Positions 52,336-60,591 of a stretch of DNA of 64,000 bases are shown in pieces. The notes below the pieces were generated by a model. It ran no database searches. It was not told where the DNA came from and saw nothing but the letters and a program-made list of their open reading frames with translations. Within the stretch, counting starts at the first letter, position 1, and the number at the start of each line of letters is the position of its first letter. Location of the stretch: positions 310,001 to 374,000 of the forward strand of contig NZ_JAGHRC010000001.1 of assembly GCF_017743975.1 (NCBI RefSeq), given 5' to 3'. This DNA is from Ruegeria sp. R14_0 (GTDB taxonomy: Bacteria; Pseudomonadota; Alphaproteobacteria; Rhodobacterales; Rhodobacteraceae). A program made the position numbers and the translations under genes.

Positions 52336-52656
52336 TCAGGCAGCTTCTGCTTGCTGAGCGGCGTTGCGGCGTTCGCTTTCTTCACGCGACAGCGCGACCG
52401 AGGTGCGGACACCACGACCAACGAATTCCATCAGGCCGCTGACAACCCGTTCATTGGGGTCGATACCCGCGCAGGACAGCACCTCGCGACCATCGCGCGA
52501 GCGGGCCCAACGGGCGATCTGTTCGGGGCCATTGCCGTATTTCTTGTCATCGGCGATAGCGTCATCCAGTGCAGCCAACACAACGGCCGCGAAAAGTTTG
52601 CGTGCACGATTGCCTTGCTCATTGTTAAAGGCAGTGCCGTCAACGAAATCTCTCAT
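52336..52656 (-). CDS. conserved small protein (DUF6280-like)
   Basis: A 106-residue soluble protein beginning MRDFVDGTAFNNEQGNRARK. It is helical, with LFAAVVLAALDDAIADDKKYGNG, SRDGREVLSCAGIDPNERV and a charged Ala-rich C-terminus. I recall near-identical small proteins in Rhodobacteraceae under DUF6280, but I cannot confirm the number. No function is known. It is a single gene between a terminator and the divergent efp; 218 bases separate their starts. Confidence 0.75.
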   Translation of the reverse strand: MRDFVDGTAFNNEQGNRARKLFAAVVLAALDDAIADDKKYGNGPEQIARWARSRDGREVLSCAGIDPNERVVSGLMEFVGRGVRTSVALSREESERRNAAQQAEAA

Positions 52657-52803
52657 CTCGTCTTCCTTGTTGTTCTTGCTCTTGCATTTTCGGCGTGAGG
52701 GTCCTTATGACCTATTAGGTGCGATTCGGATACAGCTAAAATGCATAGTTGCGTTGCGTCACCCGCATAGCTTGCTGCAGTTGCAGCACTAGGTTTCGTT
52801 GTC

Positions 52804-52832
52804 TTGTCAGGTGTGATCCCGCCAGATATAGG
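52804..52832 (+). promoter_or_regulatory. candidate efp promoter
   Basis: TTGTCA (52804-52809), a 17-base spacer and TATAGG (52827-52832) form a good sigma-70-type promoter, giving a transcript start about 36 bases before the efp ATG. The rest of the 218-base gap between the divergent genes shows nothing clear. Confidence 0.6.
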
Positions 52833-52874
52833 GACGGGAACTGACGCATCAACCGTTTGTGAAGGATTTATGTC

Positions 52875-53438
52875 ATGCCCAAGATAAATGGGAACGAAAT
52901 TCGCCCCGGCAACGTGCTTGAGCATAACGACGGGCTGTGGGCGGCGGTCAAGGTTGACCACGTAAAGCCCGGTAAAGGCGGGGCTTTTGCGCAGGTCGAG
53001 CTGCGCAACCTGCGGAACGGATCGAAACTGAACGAACGCTTCCGGTCTGCGGACAAAGTTGAACGCGTGCGTTTGGAACAGAAAGATCAGCAGTTCCTGT
53101 ACGAATCCGACGGCATGTTGGTGTTCATGGATTCCGAAACCTATGAGCAAATCGAACTGCCCGCCGACCTGCTGGGCGAACGCCGCCCGTTTCTGCAGGA
53201 CGGCATGACCATCGTGGTCGAGTTTTACGAAAGCGAAGCGCTGAACGCCACGCTGCCCCAAAAGGTCACCTGCAAGATCGTCGAGACCGAGCCGGTGGTC
53301 AAAGGTCAGACCGCTGCGAACTCGTTCAAGCCGGCGGTTCTGGACAATGGCGTCAAGGTCATGGTGCCGCCATTCATCGGCCAGGATGAGATGATCGTCG
53401 TGAACACCGAGTCCATGGAATATTCCGAGCGCGCGTAA
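52875..53438 (+). CDS. efp: elongation factor P
   Basis: A 187-residue, three-domain translation factor that rescues ribosomes stalled at proline runs. The tip lysine is Lys34 in the KPGKGG loop, the site that is lysylated in the EpmA-type systems. [15 protein letters not shown] is the domain junction box. GAAGGA lies 8 bases before the ATG. A terminator follows directly, so it is monocistronic. Confidence 0.96.
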   Translation: MPKINGNEIRPGNVLEHNDGLWAAVKVDHVKPGKGGAFAQVELRNLRNGSKLNERFRSADKVERVRLEQKDQQFLYESDGMLVFMDSETYEQIELPADLLGERRPFLQDGMTIVVEFYESEALNATLPQKVTCKIVETEPVVKGQTAANSFKPAVLDNGVKVMVPPFIGQDEMIVVNTESMEYSERA

Positions 53439-53463
53439 GCACGCGTTCATACGAATACTCGAA

Positions 53464-53494
53464 AACCGCGCGGACCTGTGCCGCGCGGTTTTTT
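53464..53494 (+). terminator. intrinsic terminator after efp
   Basis: AACCGCGCGG (53464-53473) pairs with CCGCGCGGTT (53481-53490) around ACCTGTG, with a run of T through 53494. The T-run overlaps the stop codon of the convergent ABC-domain gene. Confidence 0.88.
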
Positions 53495-54437
53495 ATTTCC
53501 TTTGCTTGATGTGCCGATAGCGTTCCGGGTTGGGGCCGAACAGTTCAAGCATAAGCTCGTATTTGATGCGGTTTGCGCTGACCTGTCGGTAAAAGGCGAT
53601 CAGGAACGCCGTGGGCCCCTGAATACGGCTGAGCCCGCTGGTGGCCGCGACCACTGTACCGACATCTGTTTTCCCGTTCAGAACCAGATAGCCGCCCAGC
53701 ATCAGAACGCCCACTGTTCCGGCTCCGTTAATCACGCTCAGCAGAAACTTGGCCGAAAGCTTCCAGATGAACATTTTGCGCCGCGTTTCGTAGATGTCGT
53801 CGAACTGTGCCTCGACCTCGCGCGCGATGTCATTGATCTGCTCAACGTTCAGTTTATCGGTGGCGCCGCGCAGAATTCGGACACGTTCAGCGACGAAGAC
53901 GTTCACTTTGCGCTGGGAAATCAGGACAATGATGATCTGCGGCACGATCATTGAGAACGCAATCATCCCCAAACCGGGTTGCGTCGATGAAATATAGCCG
54001 ATGACGCTGATCAGGGTGCCGATCTGAACAACTGGATCCGAAAACGCGCCTCCTGCGAACTTTCCCAGCTCTTCCGCTTCGGCCGAGATTGCCGTGGTCA
54101 TCGTGCCTTTGCGCACGGTTTCGCCAGACCCGTTTACATCTTGGGCCCGCACCAGAAGCCTTTGGCGGATCATGCGGATCAGGTCCTCGCCCAACGTCCC
54201 GGCGCGGTAGCCCAGCAACCATTTCAAGCCAAGGCTGAGCAAGATCACGGACATCATGCCCATGCCAAGATAGATCAGCTTATCGGTGCTGACATCGTCT
54301 GCGGTCAGGTGGTTGATGATATCGCGCTGAAACTCAAGCGGGACCGCGGCCAGGCCTGCAATGGCAATGGACAAAACAATGAGGATGATCTGCCGCCCGG
54401 CGCTGGCGCGCCAGATCGCTCGGTATAACTGGAACAT
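53493..54437 (-). CDS. ABC exporter-type membrane domain protein lacking an ATPase
   Basis: A 314-residue protein with five or six membrane segments and the coupling-helix region of ABC exporter TMDs (LGEDLIRMIRQRLLVRAQDVN; AEELGKFAGGAFSDPVVQIGTLISV; VNVFVAERVRILRGATDKLNVEQI). No Walker A, signature or Walker B motif is present, and no ATPase gene lies beside it. The frame is intact and ends with an ordinary basic tail, so it looks like a deliberate stand-alone membrane domain rather than a truncation. An ATPase encoded elsewhere, or a non-transport role, is possible. Confidence 0.8.
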   Translation of the reverse strand: MFQLYRAIWRASAGRQIILIVLSIAIAGLAAVPLEFQRDIINHLTADDVSTDKLIYLGMGMMSVILLSLGLKWLLGYRAGTLGEDLIRMIRQRLLVRAQDVNGSGETVRKGTMTTAISAEAEELGKFAGGAFSDPVVQIGTLISVIGYISSTQPGLGMIAFSMIVPQIIIVLISQRKVNVFVAERVRILRGATDKLNVEQINDIAREVEAQFDDIYETRRKMFIWKLSAKFLLSVINGAGTVGVLMLGGYLVLNGKTDVGTVVAATSGLSRIQGPTAFLIAFYRQVSANRIKYELMLELFGPNPERYRHIKQRK

Positions 54438-54544
54438 GAGCCAATCCGGATTGCTGAACTCAGGCCAGTGTGACAGCGCGCTTGGCTATGTTCAAACCTG
54501 AGACTGTGCGGCGGTGTGTCCGGCGTGCCGGTTTGGCAACAAGT

Positions 54545-55282
54545 TTAGGAGATTAGCCGGATCGTGGCGCCATCGGCCTGCATATCATCCCCAACGCGGT
54601 CGAGGCGCAGATAGGCGATCCCGCGGCCATTGGATTGGGTGAACAGCGTCCCCGCCGGTTTTCCGCCCGATGTGATGGCCGTTCCAACCGGAGCAGCCCC
54701 ATCGACAGCAACACTGCGAAGGCCTTTGCGCAATTCGGTCTTGTGCTTCATCCGTGCGGTGACTTCCTGCCCGACATAGCAGCCCTTCTTGAAATCCACG
54801 CCGTTCAGCACTTCGAACCCTGCCTCCAGGATATAGCTGTCTGGCGTCAGTTCGATCCCGGTTTCGGGGATGCAATGGCCCACGCGGATCGCGTCCCAGT
54901 CGGTGCCGTCATCGCTTTCTTCCTGCGCGGTATAGGCCCGCCAGCCCATATCCGGATGGCGTGGATCGGGCAGGGCACCCTCCGGCGCGGGTCCGGTGCC
55001 GCGTTGCAGGTTCAAACCGCTGTCCTCAATTGAAACATCCGCGCGCAGCTTGTACATGCCCAGCCGTTTGACCAAACCATCGGCAAGGTCTTCGGCCACG
55101 TCCAGCAACACTGCGCCACCGTCGCGTTTCAGGAAAAAATCCGCCAGATACTTGCCCTGAGGCGTCAGCAGGGCGGTATAGACCAGCCCGGTATCCAACC
55201 CTTCGATACTATTGGTCACCAGCCCTTGCAGAAAGCTGTCTGTGTCCGAGCCGCTGAGGCGCAAAATTCGGCGGTTGGGCAT
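54545..55282 (-). CDS. ygfZ: tRNA-modifying/folate-binding protein YgfZ (CAF17-like)
   Basis: A 245-residue tetrahydrofolate-binding protein of the GcvT-like YgfZ/IBA57 family, which helps assemble or repair certain Fe-S enzymes. The signature KKGCYVGQEVTARMKHK (about residues 178-194) carries the conserved Cys. The N-terminal LRLSGSDTDSFLQGLVTN box is also typical. Start at MPNRRILRL. It faces the glycosyltransferase gene across 74 bases and has 107 bases with nothing recognisable on its other side. Confidence 0.92.
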   Translation of the reverse strand: MPNRRILRLSGSDTDSFLQGLVTNSIEGLDTGLVYTALLTPQGKYLADFFLKRDGGAVLLDVAEDLADGLVKRLGMYKLRADVSIEDSGLNLQRGTGPAPEGALPDPRHPDMGWRAYTAQEESDDGTDWDAIRVGHCIPETGIELTPDSYILEAGFEVLNGVDFKKGCYVGQEVTARMKHKTELRKGLRSVAVDGAAPVGTAITSGGKPAGTLFTQSNGRGIAYLRLDRVGDDMQADGATIRLIS

Positions 55283-55356
55283 CTGAGTTGTCCTCGTCTT
55301 TTCCTCGGGCCTCGTGATATAGGAGTTTCCTCCGTCATGACCAGAGGGTTTCCACA

Positions 55357-56031
55357 GTGCCTGCACCGATTAGCATCGTTATCCCGACCCTGAACGCAGG
55401 CGATAGCCTTCCGGCGACCCTTGGGGCGTTGATGGAGGGGTTGCATACGGGGCTGATCCGCGAGTTGATCGTCTCGGATGGTGGATCGACTGATCAGACC
55501 GTTGGGATTGCAGATGAGGCCGGCGCCGAGATCGTTACCGGGCCACCCTCGCGCGGCGGGCAATTGGCGCGGGGATGTGCGGCGGCCAAGGGGGAGTGGC
55601 TGCTGGTTCTGCACGCCGATACGTTATTGCAGGAAGGCTGGAGCAAGCCTGTGGGCGATCACCTGAGCACCGGGGCACCGGCGGTATTCCGATTGGCATT
55701 CAGGGCTTCGGGCTTTGCGCCGACATGGGTGGCGGGCTGGGCCAATCTGCGCAGCCGTCTGTTCGGGCTGCCGTACGGCGATCAAGGCCTGCTGATCCCG
55801 CGCGCGATGTATCAACAGGTCGGTGGCTATTGCGATCAGCCATTGATGGAAGACGTCGCCCTTGTCCGTCGCTTGCGCGGTATCGTGGTGCTGCCCACCA
55901 GGGCTTTTACGAGCGCGGACCGCTATCAGAGGGTGGGGTGGTTGCGTCGTGGCGCGCGAAATCTGTGGACTCTGACACGGTATTTTCTGGGGGTAGATCC
56001 TGAACGGTTGGCTCAGGCATATCGTCGCTGA
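55357..56031 (+). CDS. family 2 glycosyltransferase, TIGR04283 type
   Basis: A 224-residue soluble GT2 enzyme. It opens with ISIVIPTLNAGDSLPATLGAL, has SDGGSTDQT and LVLHADTLL (DxD-like), and ends with MEDVALVRRLRG and VDPERLAQAYRR. This is the short TIGR04283 group, often found with a TIGR04282 partner, which is absent here. Start is GTG at 55357 with AGAGGG 8 bases upstream; no ATG fits. Its last 125 bases overlap, antisense, the 3' end of the membrane-protein gene at 55907-56785. Confidence 0.87.
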   Translation: MPAPISIVIPTLNAGDSLPATLGALMEGLHTGLIRELIVSDGGSTDQTVGIADEAGAEIVTGPPSRGGQLARGCAAAKGEWLLVLHADTLLQEGWSKPVGDHLSTGAPAVFRLAFRASGFAPTWVAGWANLRSRLFGLPYGDQGLLIPRAMYQQVGGYCDQPLMEDVALVRRLRGIVVLPTRAFTSADRYQRVGWLRRGARNLWTLTRYFLGVDPERLAQAYRR

Positions 56032-56785
56032 CCGTGGCGCGCAGCTCGACGATGGATTTTCCAAGACGGAAGGGGGCTGCGAAGCTGACGAGGCATAGGG
56101 CGACGATCTGCAAGACCAGAATATGCGCGTTGGCCTGCAGGTATTCCCATTCGTCCTTCAGTTTGGCGACCTGTTCCACCAGATCGTCGTAACTCTGCGC
56201 CAGGATCAGATAGTCCCCGGCAATCGCAGGCACCTTGCGACGCATGTTGTCGATTGCGGTCTGCGTTGCCTCATCAAGTGTCGTGAAGACAAGAAACTGG
56301 TCGATGTCGAACGCATCCGCCTTGGCGGACATCTGTTCCATCTCGTCCTTTTCCTGCCGTCCGAACAGGAAATGCAGCCCCTGCAGCGGCGCGACTTCGT
56401 TTGTGACGGCGATGAACAAGGGCAGGTCGGCGTTGCTGGCTGTTGAAGCCGAAAGGAACTCGACCCGGTCGCACAGAACGGCGGTATCGGGGTCGAACGC
56501 AGGATCGCAGAAACGCAGCCGGAACCGTGCGGCATCGCGATCAAAGGCCAGTGTTGCGGCATAGGCCACGTCGATTTGCCGGTCCAATCTGGAACTGTCC
56601 GAGGAGTAGAGGCCCGCCATAACGGCCACCAGCGCACCAACCCCGCCCAGCACAACCCAGACCAGATCAGCCAGTTTCCAGGCCCTGTGCCCGGCGGGTT
56701 TGCGGAACAGGAACGCTGTGCCAACCGATCCGATCAGAAAAAACAGGATCAGCAGGGGCAGTTGGTTGTCGGTCACGAAACTCAT
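55907..56785 (-). CDS. hypothetical three-helix membrane protein
   Basis: A 292-residue protein, family not recognised. Two hydrophobic segments lie near the N-terminus (LPLLILFFLIGSVGTAFLF and LVWVVLGGVGALVAVMAGLY), then a roughly 150-residue soluble domain with two Cys (FRLRFCDPAF and TAVLCDRVEF, probably a periplasmic disulfide), then a third helix (ILVLQIVALCLVSFAAPFRLG) and a disordered, acidic C-terminal tail. That tail of about 40 residues is encoded antisense to the glycosyltransferase gene. Start taken at MSFVTDNQ; a longer start 45 bases upstream is possible. Confidence 0.65.
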   Translation of the reverse strand: MSFVTDNQLPLLILFFLIGSVGTAFLFRKPAGHRAWKLADLVWVVLGGVGALVAVMAGLYSSDSSRLDRQIDVAYAATLAFDRDAARFRLRFCDPAFDPDTAVLCDRVEFLSASTASNADLPLFIAVTNEVAPLQGLHFLFGRQEKDEMEQMSAKADAFDIDQFLVFTTLDEATQTAIDNMRRKVPAIAGDYLILAQSYDDLVEQVAKLKDEWEYLQANAHILVLQIVALCLVSFAAPFRLGKSIVELRATVSDDMPEPTVQDLPPENTVSESTDFARHDATTPPSDSGPRS

Positions 56786-56862
56786 GACTTCAAAGTGAAC
56801 GCCCGCCCTCCGGCTGGCAACACTCATCACGCGCAGTTGTTCCGGTTGAAAGGGAAAAGGCG

Positions 56863-57750
56863 TTACGAACCGGCGCTTTGGCCAAACTTTCGGAACAGCT
56901 TGGTGCGGTCGAAGGCCTGTTCCAGCTCATCTGTTCTTTCTTTGACCGAATCCCACAGACGCTCTTGCACCTCGGCAATGACGCATTCCATCAGGACCAG
57001 AATGGCAGCCATGGAATCCCAGGCCGACGGCACAGCGATCCGGGCGGCAAAGGTGTGCTTGGCCAGCCTGTGAATAGGTGATCGCCATTGATCCGTGAAC
57101 AAGACGATCTCAGCCTCACGCTCGTGGCAGAGCTGGCCGATCAACAGCGAAGAATTCTCGTATCGACGAACATCCAGCGCCACCAGGACATCCCCCTTGC
57201 GGACGTCCAGCAGATCATGCGTCCACGATGCCGCAACGGGCAGCAGACGCACGTCCGGGCGGATCATCTGCAGGTGCAGGTACAGATACTGCGCCAGCGT
57301 GCCGGTGATGCGACCACCGGTGATAAAGATGCGCCGTTCGGGGTCACAAAGCAGGTTGCAGAAACTGTCGAATTCGTCCGGGTCGACCTCATCAATCGTG
57401 CGCTTTTGGTTGGCAAGCGTTTGCTGAGAATAGCGGTTCAGAATGTGTTCTTCGGGCAGATCGTTCTGCCAAAGGTCGCGCTTGGCGACCGGCCCAGAGA
57501 TCATCTCTTTCACTTCGCCGCGCAGGGCGGCCTGAAACTGGGGATAGCCGTCAAATCCGGTTTTCTGAAGCATCCGCGCGACCGTCGTGGTCGAGACCGA
57601 GGCCGTGCTGGCCAGTTCCGTGATGCTTCCCAAGCCAGCCATTGGGTAATCGTCCAGCAGGACACTGACCAATTGCCGCTCGGATGGGGTCATCTTGTCT
57701 TTGTGGGCCAGAAGCCTGTCTGTCACCCGCACGCGGTGTACCTCCTGCAT
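56863..57750 (-). CDS. MurR/RpiR-family transcriptional regulator
   Basis: A 295-residue regulator with an N-terminal HTH domain (MTPSERQLVSVLLDDYP.. and ITELASTASVSTTTVARMLQKTGF, about residues 20-68) and a C-terminal SIS domain (IFITGGRITGTLAQYLYLHLQ; VALDVRRYENSSLLIGQL) that senses a phosphorylated or related ligand. An AGGAGG inside codons 2-4 sits well before a GTG at 57732, so the true start may be six codons later. It faces the TRAP operon over 137 bases that contain an 18-base palindrome, and is the likely repressor of that operon. Confidence 0.88.
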   Translation of the reverse strand: MQEVHRVRVTDRLLAHKDKMTPSERQLVSVLLDDYPMAGLGSITELASTASVSTTTVARMLQKTGFDGYPQFQAALRGEVKEMISGPVAKRDLWQNDLPEEHILNRYSQQTLANQKRTIDEVDPDEFDSFCNLLCDPERRIFITGGRITGTLAQYLYLHLQMIRPDVRLLPVAASWTHDLLDVRKGDVLVALDVRRYENSSLLIGQLCHEREAEIVLFTDQWRSPIHRLAKHTFAARIAVPSAWDSMAAILVLMECVIAEVQERLWDSVKERTDELEQAFDRTKLFRKFGQSAGS

Positions 57751-57818
57751 CCTTTGTAGCGTAGTGTGAATATTTTTTCAGCAAGTTCAAGAGTGGTGAA
57801 TTTTGTACAGGAAAATTA

Positions 57819-57855
57819 TTGACAGGTTAAGGTCTCATGTGGAAATTTTTCCACA
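57819..57855 (+). promoter_or_regulatory. promoter and 18-bp operator for the TRAP operon
   Basis: TTGACA (57819-57824) is a perfect -35. The palindrome TGTGGAAATTTTTCCACA (57838-57855), with 8-base arms, overlaps the expected -10 position. A related half, TGTGAATATTTTTTCA, lies near 57765-57780 by the RpiR start. Occupation by the divergent RpiR protein would block transcription. Confidence 0.6.
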
Positions 57856-57887
57856 CTCGGGCTTTCTAGGAATCGCAGGGCAGAAAC

Positions 57888-58643
57888 TTGGACTTTGGAA
57901 CAGTCGTTCACACTGACATGACAGATGGCCCCTTTTCGGTGGTGCTGGTCTGCGAACACGCGTCCAATCGCATCCCCAAGTTTCTTGGGGACATGGGGTT
58001 GTCCCAGGATGCGCTGCGCAGCCATATCGCATGGGATCCAGGGGCGCTGTCCGTGGCGCAGGGGATCGCCAAGCGCATGTCGGCCCCGCTGGTGCATGGC
58101 GGTGTGTCGCGGCTGGTCTATGACTGCAATCGTCCGCCCGAATCCCCCGGAGCAATGCCAGAACGCAGCGAGGATTATCGGATTCCCGCCAATATCGGGC
58201 TGTCCGAACAGGATCGTCAGCACCGGGTCGAGGGGATCTACAGGCCTTTCACCAAAGCGCTGTCTGATCTGATTGCCGAAAACCGCGGAACGCTTGAGCT
58301 TATGGTGACAATCCACAGCTTTACGCCCGTTTACCATGGCCAGAAACGCGAGGTTGAACTGGGCGTGCTGCATGGTGCCGATGACCGGTTCGCGCGGGTC
58401 ATGATGGCGGCGGTGCCAACGGATCAGCCCTTTGTGACCCGTTTGAACGAGCCGTACTCGGCCGCAGATGGTGTCGCCCACACCTTAGACGCGCAGGCCG
58501 TATCACAGGGCCTGCCAAACGTCATGATCGAGATACGCAACGACCTGATCCAGACACCCCAACAGCAAGAGGCGATGGCCGACTACTTGGTGTCATGGTT
58601 ACAGCAGAGCCTCGTGGAATTTCAAAAAGAGGGCGCGGCGTGA
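57888..58643 (+). CDS. N-formylglutamate amidohydrolase family protein
   Basis: A 251-residue zinc hydrolase of the HutG-like N-formylglutamate deformylase family. Motifs are VVLVCEHASNRIP (metal-binding Glu and His), the VSRLVYDCNRPP box and TIHSFTPVYHG, with a late EIRNDLI segment. The start is probably TTG at 57888, with GGG 7 bases upstream; an ATG at 57918 is the alternative. It is first in an operon with a TRAP transporter, a PuuA-like ligase and an aldehyde dehydrogenase, so it may cleave a formyl- or gamma-glutamyl amide made in that pathway rather than act in histidine breakdown, for which no hut genes are seen. Confidence 0.85.
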   Translation: MDFGTVVHTDMTDGPFSVVLVCEHASNRIPKFLGDMGLSQDALRSHIAWDPGALSVAQGIAKRMSAPLVHGGVSRLVYDCNRPPESPGAMPERSEDYRIPANIGLSEQDRQHRVEGIYRPFTKALSDLIAENRGTLELMVTIHSFTPVYHGQKREVELGVLHGADDRFARVMMAAVPTDQPFVTRLNEPYSAADGVAHTLDAQAVSQGLPNVMIEIRNDLIQTPQQQEAMADYLVSWLQQSLVEFQKEGAA

Positions 58644-59224
58644 TCAAAGCAATGGCGGCATATGTTCGGATCGTCGATGCGGTCAACTACCGGATTGGCC
58701 GGGTCATGATGTGGGGTCTGTTCGTGATGATGGGCATCCTGCTGTGGTCCTCGATCTCGAAAACCTTCTTTCTGCCGTCGCTCTGGACGCTGGAAATGGC
58801 GCAGTTCGCGATGGTGACCTATTACATCCTGGGCGGCCCGTACTCGGTACAGGCTGGGGAAAGCGTGCGGATGGACCTGTTCTATCACAACTGGAGCCCG
58901 CACCGAAAAGCCTGGTTCGATGCGATCACGGTTCTGCTTCTGATCTTCTATCTGGGCGTACTGTTCTACGGCGGACTTGGGTCAACCGCCTATAGCCTTG
59001 GGTATTGGGGGGACGAGCCGGTTTCCTACTTTGTCGGCCTGCTGACTGGCAGCGAAGAGATCGGCCGGCTTGAACGTTCTTCGACGGCGTGGCGGCCTTA
59101 TATCTGGCCGATCAAGTCCATCATGGTGTTCGGCTTTTTCCTGATGCTGCTGCAGGCGATATCGGAATTCTTCAAAGACATAGCCCGGATCAACGGGCAG
59201 GAAATCGGGGTCTCACGGGCATGA
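58640..59224 (+). CDS. TRAP transporter small permease (DctQ type)
   Basis: A 194-residue inner-membrane protein with four helices, the Q subunit of a TRAP transporter. MMGILLWSSISKTFF, the ESVRMDLFYHNWSPHRKAWFD loop and the late YIWPIKSIMVFGFFLMLLQ are typical. GTG at 58640 overlaps the amidohydrolase stop (GTGA) and has GAGG upstream; ATG at 58652 is the alternative. It overlaps the large permease by four bases. A roughly 30-residue insertion before the last helix is longer than in many Q subunits. Confidence 0.9.
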   Translation: MIKAMAAYVRIVDAVNYRIGRVMMWGLFVMMGILLWSSISKTFFLPSLWTLEMAQFAMVTYYILGGPYSVQAGESVRMDLFYHNWSPHRKAWFDAITVLLLIFYLGVLFYGGLGSTAYSLGYWGDEPVSYFVGLLTGSEEIGRLERSSTAWRPYIWPIKSIMVFGFFLMLLQAISEFFKDIARINGQEIGVSRA

Positions 59225-60540
59225 GCCAGGAATATATCGCCATCTTCATGTTCGCGCTGATGATGCTGATGCTGTTTACAGGTCAGCGTGTCTTTGGCGC
59301 GATCGGAGCAGTGGCCACCATTGCCGCGTTGGCCCTATGGGGTACAGGCGGGCAAGACATCACATTCTCAGCCGCGATGAAGCTGATGAAATGGTATCCG
59401 CTGCTGACGCTGCCGATGTTCATTTTCATGGGATATGTCCTCAGCGAGAGCCGCCTTGCAGATGACCTTTACCGGATGTTCCACGTCTGGATGGGGCCGA
59501 TCAATGGTGGGTTGGCGATCGGTACGATCGGGCTGATGGTGCTTGTGTCCGCGATGAATGGCCTTAGCGTTGCGGGCATGGCGATTGGTGCAACCATTGC
59601 GCTGCCCGAACTGCTGCGGCGCGGCTATGACAAAACCATGGTGACCGGTGTCATTCAGGCCGGGTCCAGTTTGGGCATCCTTGTGCCGCCATCTGTGGTG
59701 CTGGTGCTGTATGCGATGATCGCGCGTCAACCTGTCGGGCAGCTCTGGCTGGCCGGTATCGTTCCGGGCTTGATGATGGCCGCTTTGTTCATCCTCTACA
59801 TCTGGATCCGCTGCCGCATTCAGCCCCAGCTTGGCCCCGCCATGGAAGACGCACATGAAGTGTCGCGGGCCGAGAAAATCCGTCTGTTGGGGGCAGGGGT
59901 GCTGCCGCTGGTCATTTTCGCCGCCATGATGGTGCCCTTTGTGAACGGCTGGACCTCGCTCGTGGAAAGCTCGGCCATCGGGGCGCTGACCGCCTTGTTC
60001 GTCTCGGTCGTAAAGCGGCGGATGACGTGGAAGATCTTTGAAGACTGCACAAAGCAGACACTGATGATCTCATGCATGTTCATGTGGATCATTCTGGCAG
60101 CGCTGGGCTTTGGGGCTGTGTTCGACGGGTTGGGCGCGGTGAAGGCCATCGAGAACCTGTTCACGGATCAGCTCGGCCTGTCGCCATGGATGATCCTGAT
60201 CCTCATGCAGCTCAGCTTTATCGTGATGGGCACGTTTCTGGACGATACCGCGATGCTGGTGATCGTGGCCCCGCTGTATGTCCCCTTGGTCGGTGAGCTG
60301 GGTTTTGATCTGATCTGGTATGGTGTGCTCTACACGATCACCACACAGATCGCCTATATGACCCCGCCGTTCGGCTATAACCTGTTTCTGATGCGCGCGA
60401 TGGCACCGCCTGAGATCAGCCTGAAGGACATCTACACCTCGATCTTTCCTTTTGTCGCGGTGATGGTGCTGGCGCTGACGATCGTCATGATTTTCCCGGA
60501 GCTCGCCCTGTGGCTGCCCGGATATGTCTATGGAAATTAA
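59221..60540 (+). CDS. TRAP transporter large permease (DctM type)
   Basis: A 439-residue M subunit with about 12 helices, which carries substrate with Na+ symport. Features are VSAMNGLSVAGMAIGATIALPELLRRGYDK, GSSLGILVPPSVVLVLYAMI (the typical PPS motif) and MGTFLDDTAMLVIVAPL. The ATG at 59221 is coupled to the small permease. A GC hairpin follows before the binding-protein gene. Gene order Q-M-P differs from the common P-Q-M. Confidence 0.93.
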   Translation: MSQEYIAIFMFALMMLMLFTGQRVFGAIGAVATIAALALWGTGGQDITFSAAMKLMKWYPLLTLPMFIFMGYVLSESRLADDLYRMFHVWMGPINGGLAIGTIGLMVLVSAMNGLSVAGMAIGATIALPELLRRGYDKTMVTGVIQAGSSLGILVPPSVVLVLYAMIARQPVGQLWLAGIVPGLMMAALFILYIWIRCRIQPQLGPAMEDAHEVSRAEKIRLLGAGVLPLVIFAAMMVPFVNGWTSLVESSAIGALTALFVSVVKRRMTWKIFEDCTKQTLMISCMFMWIILAALGFGAVFDGLGAVKAIENLFTDQLGLSPWMILILMQLSFIVMGTFLDDTAMLVIVAPLYVPLVGELGFDLIWYGVLYTITTQIAYMTPPFGYNLFLMRAMAPPEISLKDIYTSIFPFVAVMVLALTIVMIFPELALWLPGYVYGN

Positions 60541-60546
60541 CAAGAA

Positions 60547-60563
60547 TGCCCGGCGAACGGGCA
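60547..60563 (+). other. hairpin between TRAP M and P genes
   Basis: TGCCCG (60547-60552) and CGGGCA (60558-60563) form a 6-base stem with loop GCGAA and no T-run. It may act as an mRNA processing or stabilising element that raises binding-protein levels over permease levels. Confidence 0.4.
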
Positions 60564-60591
60564 CCGAAACTTTAACGGAGAGGAAATTGAC

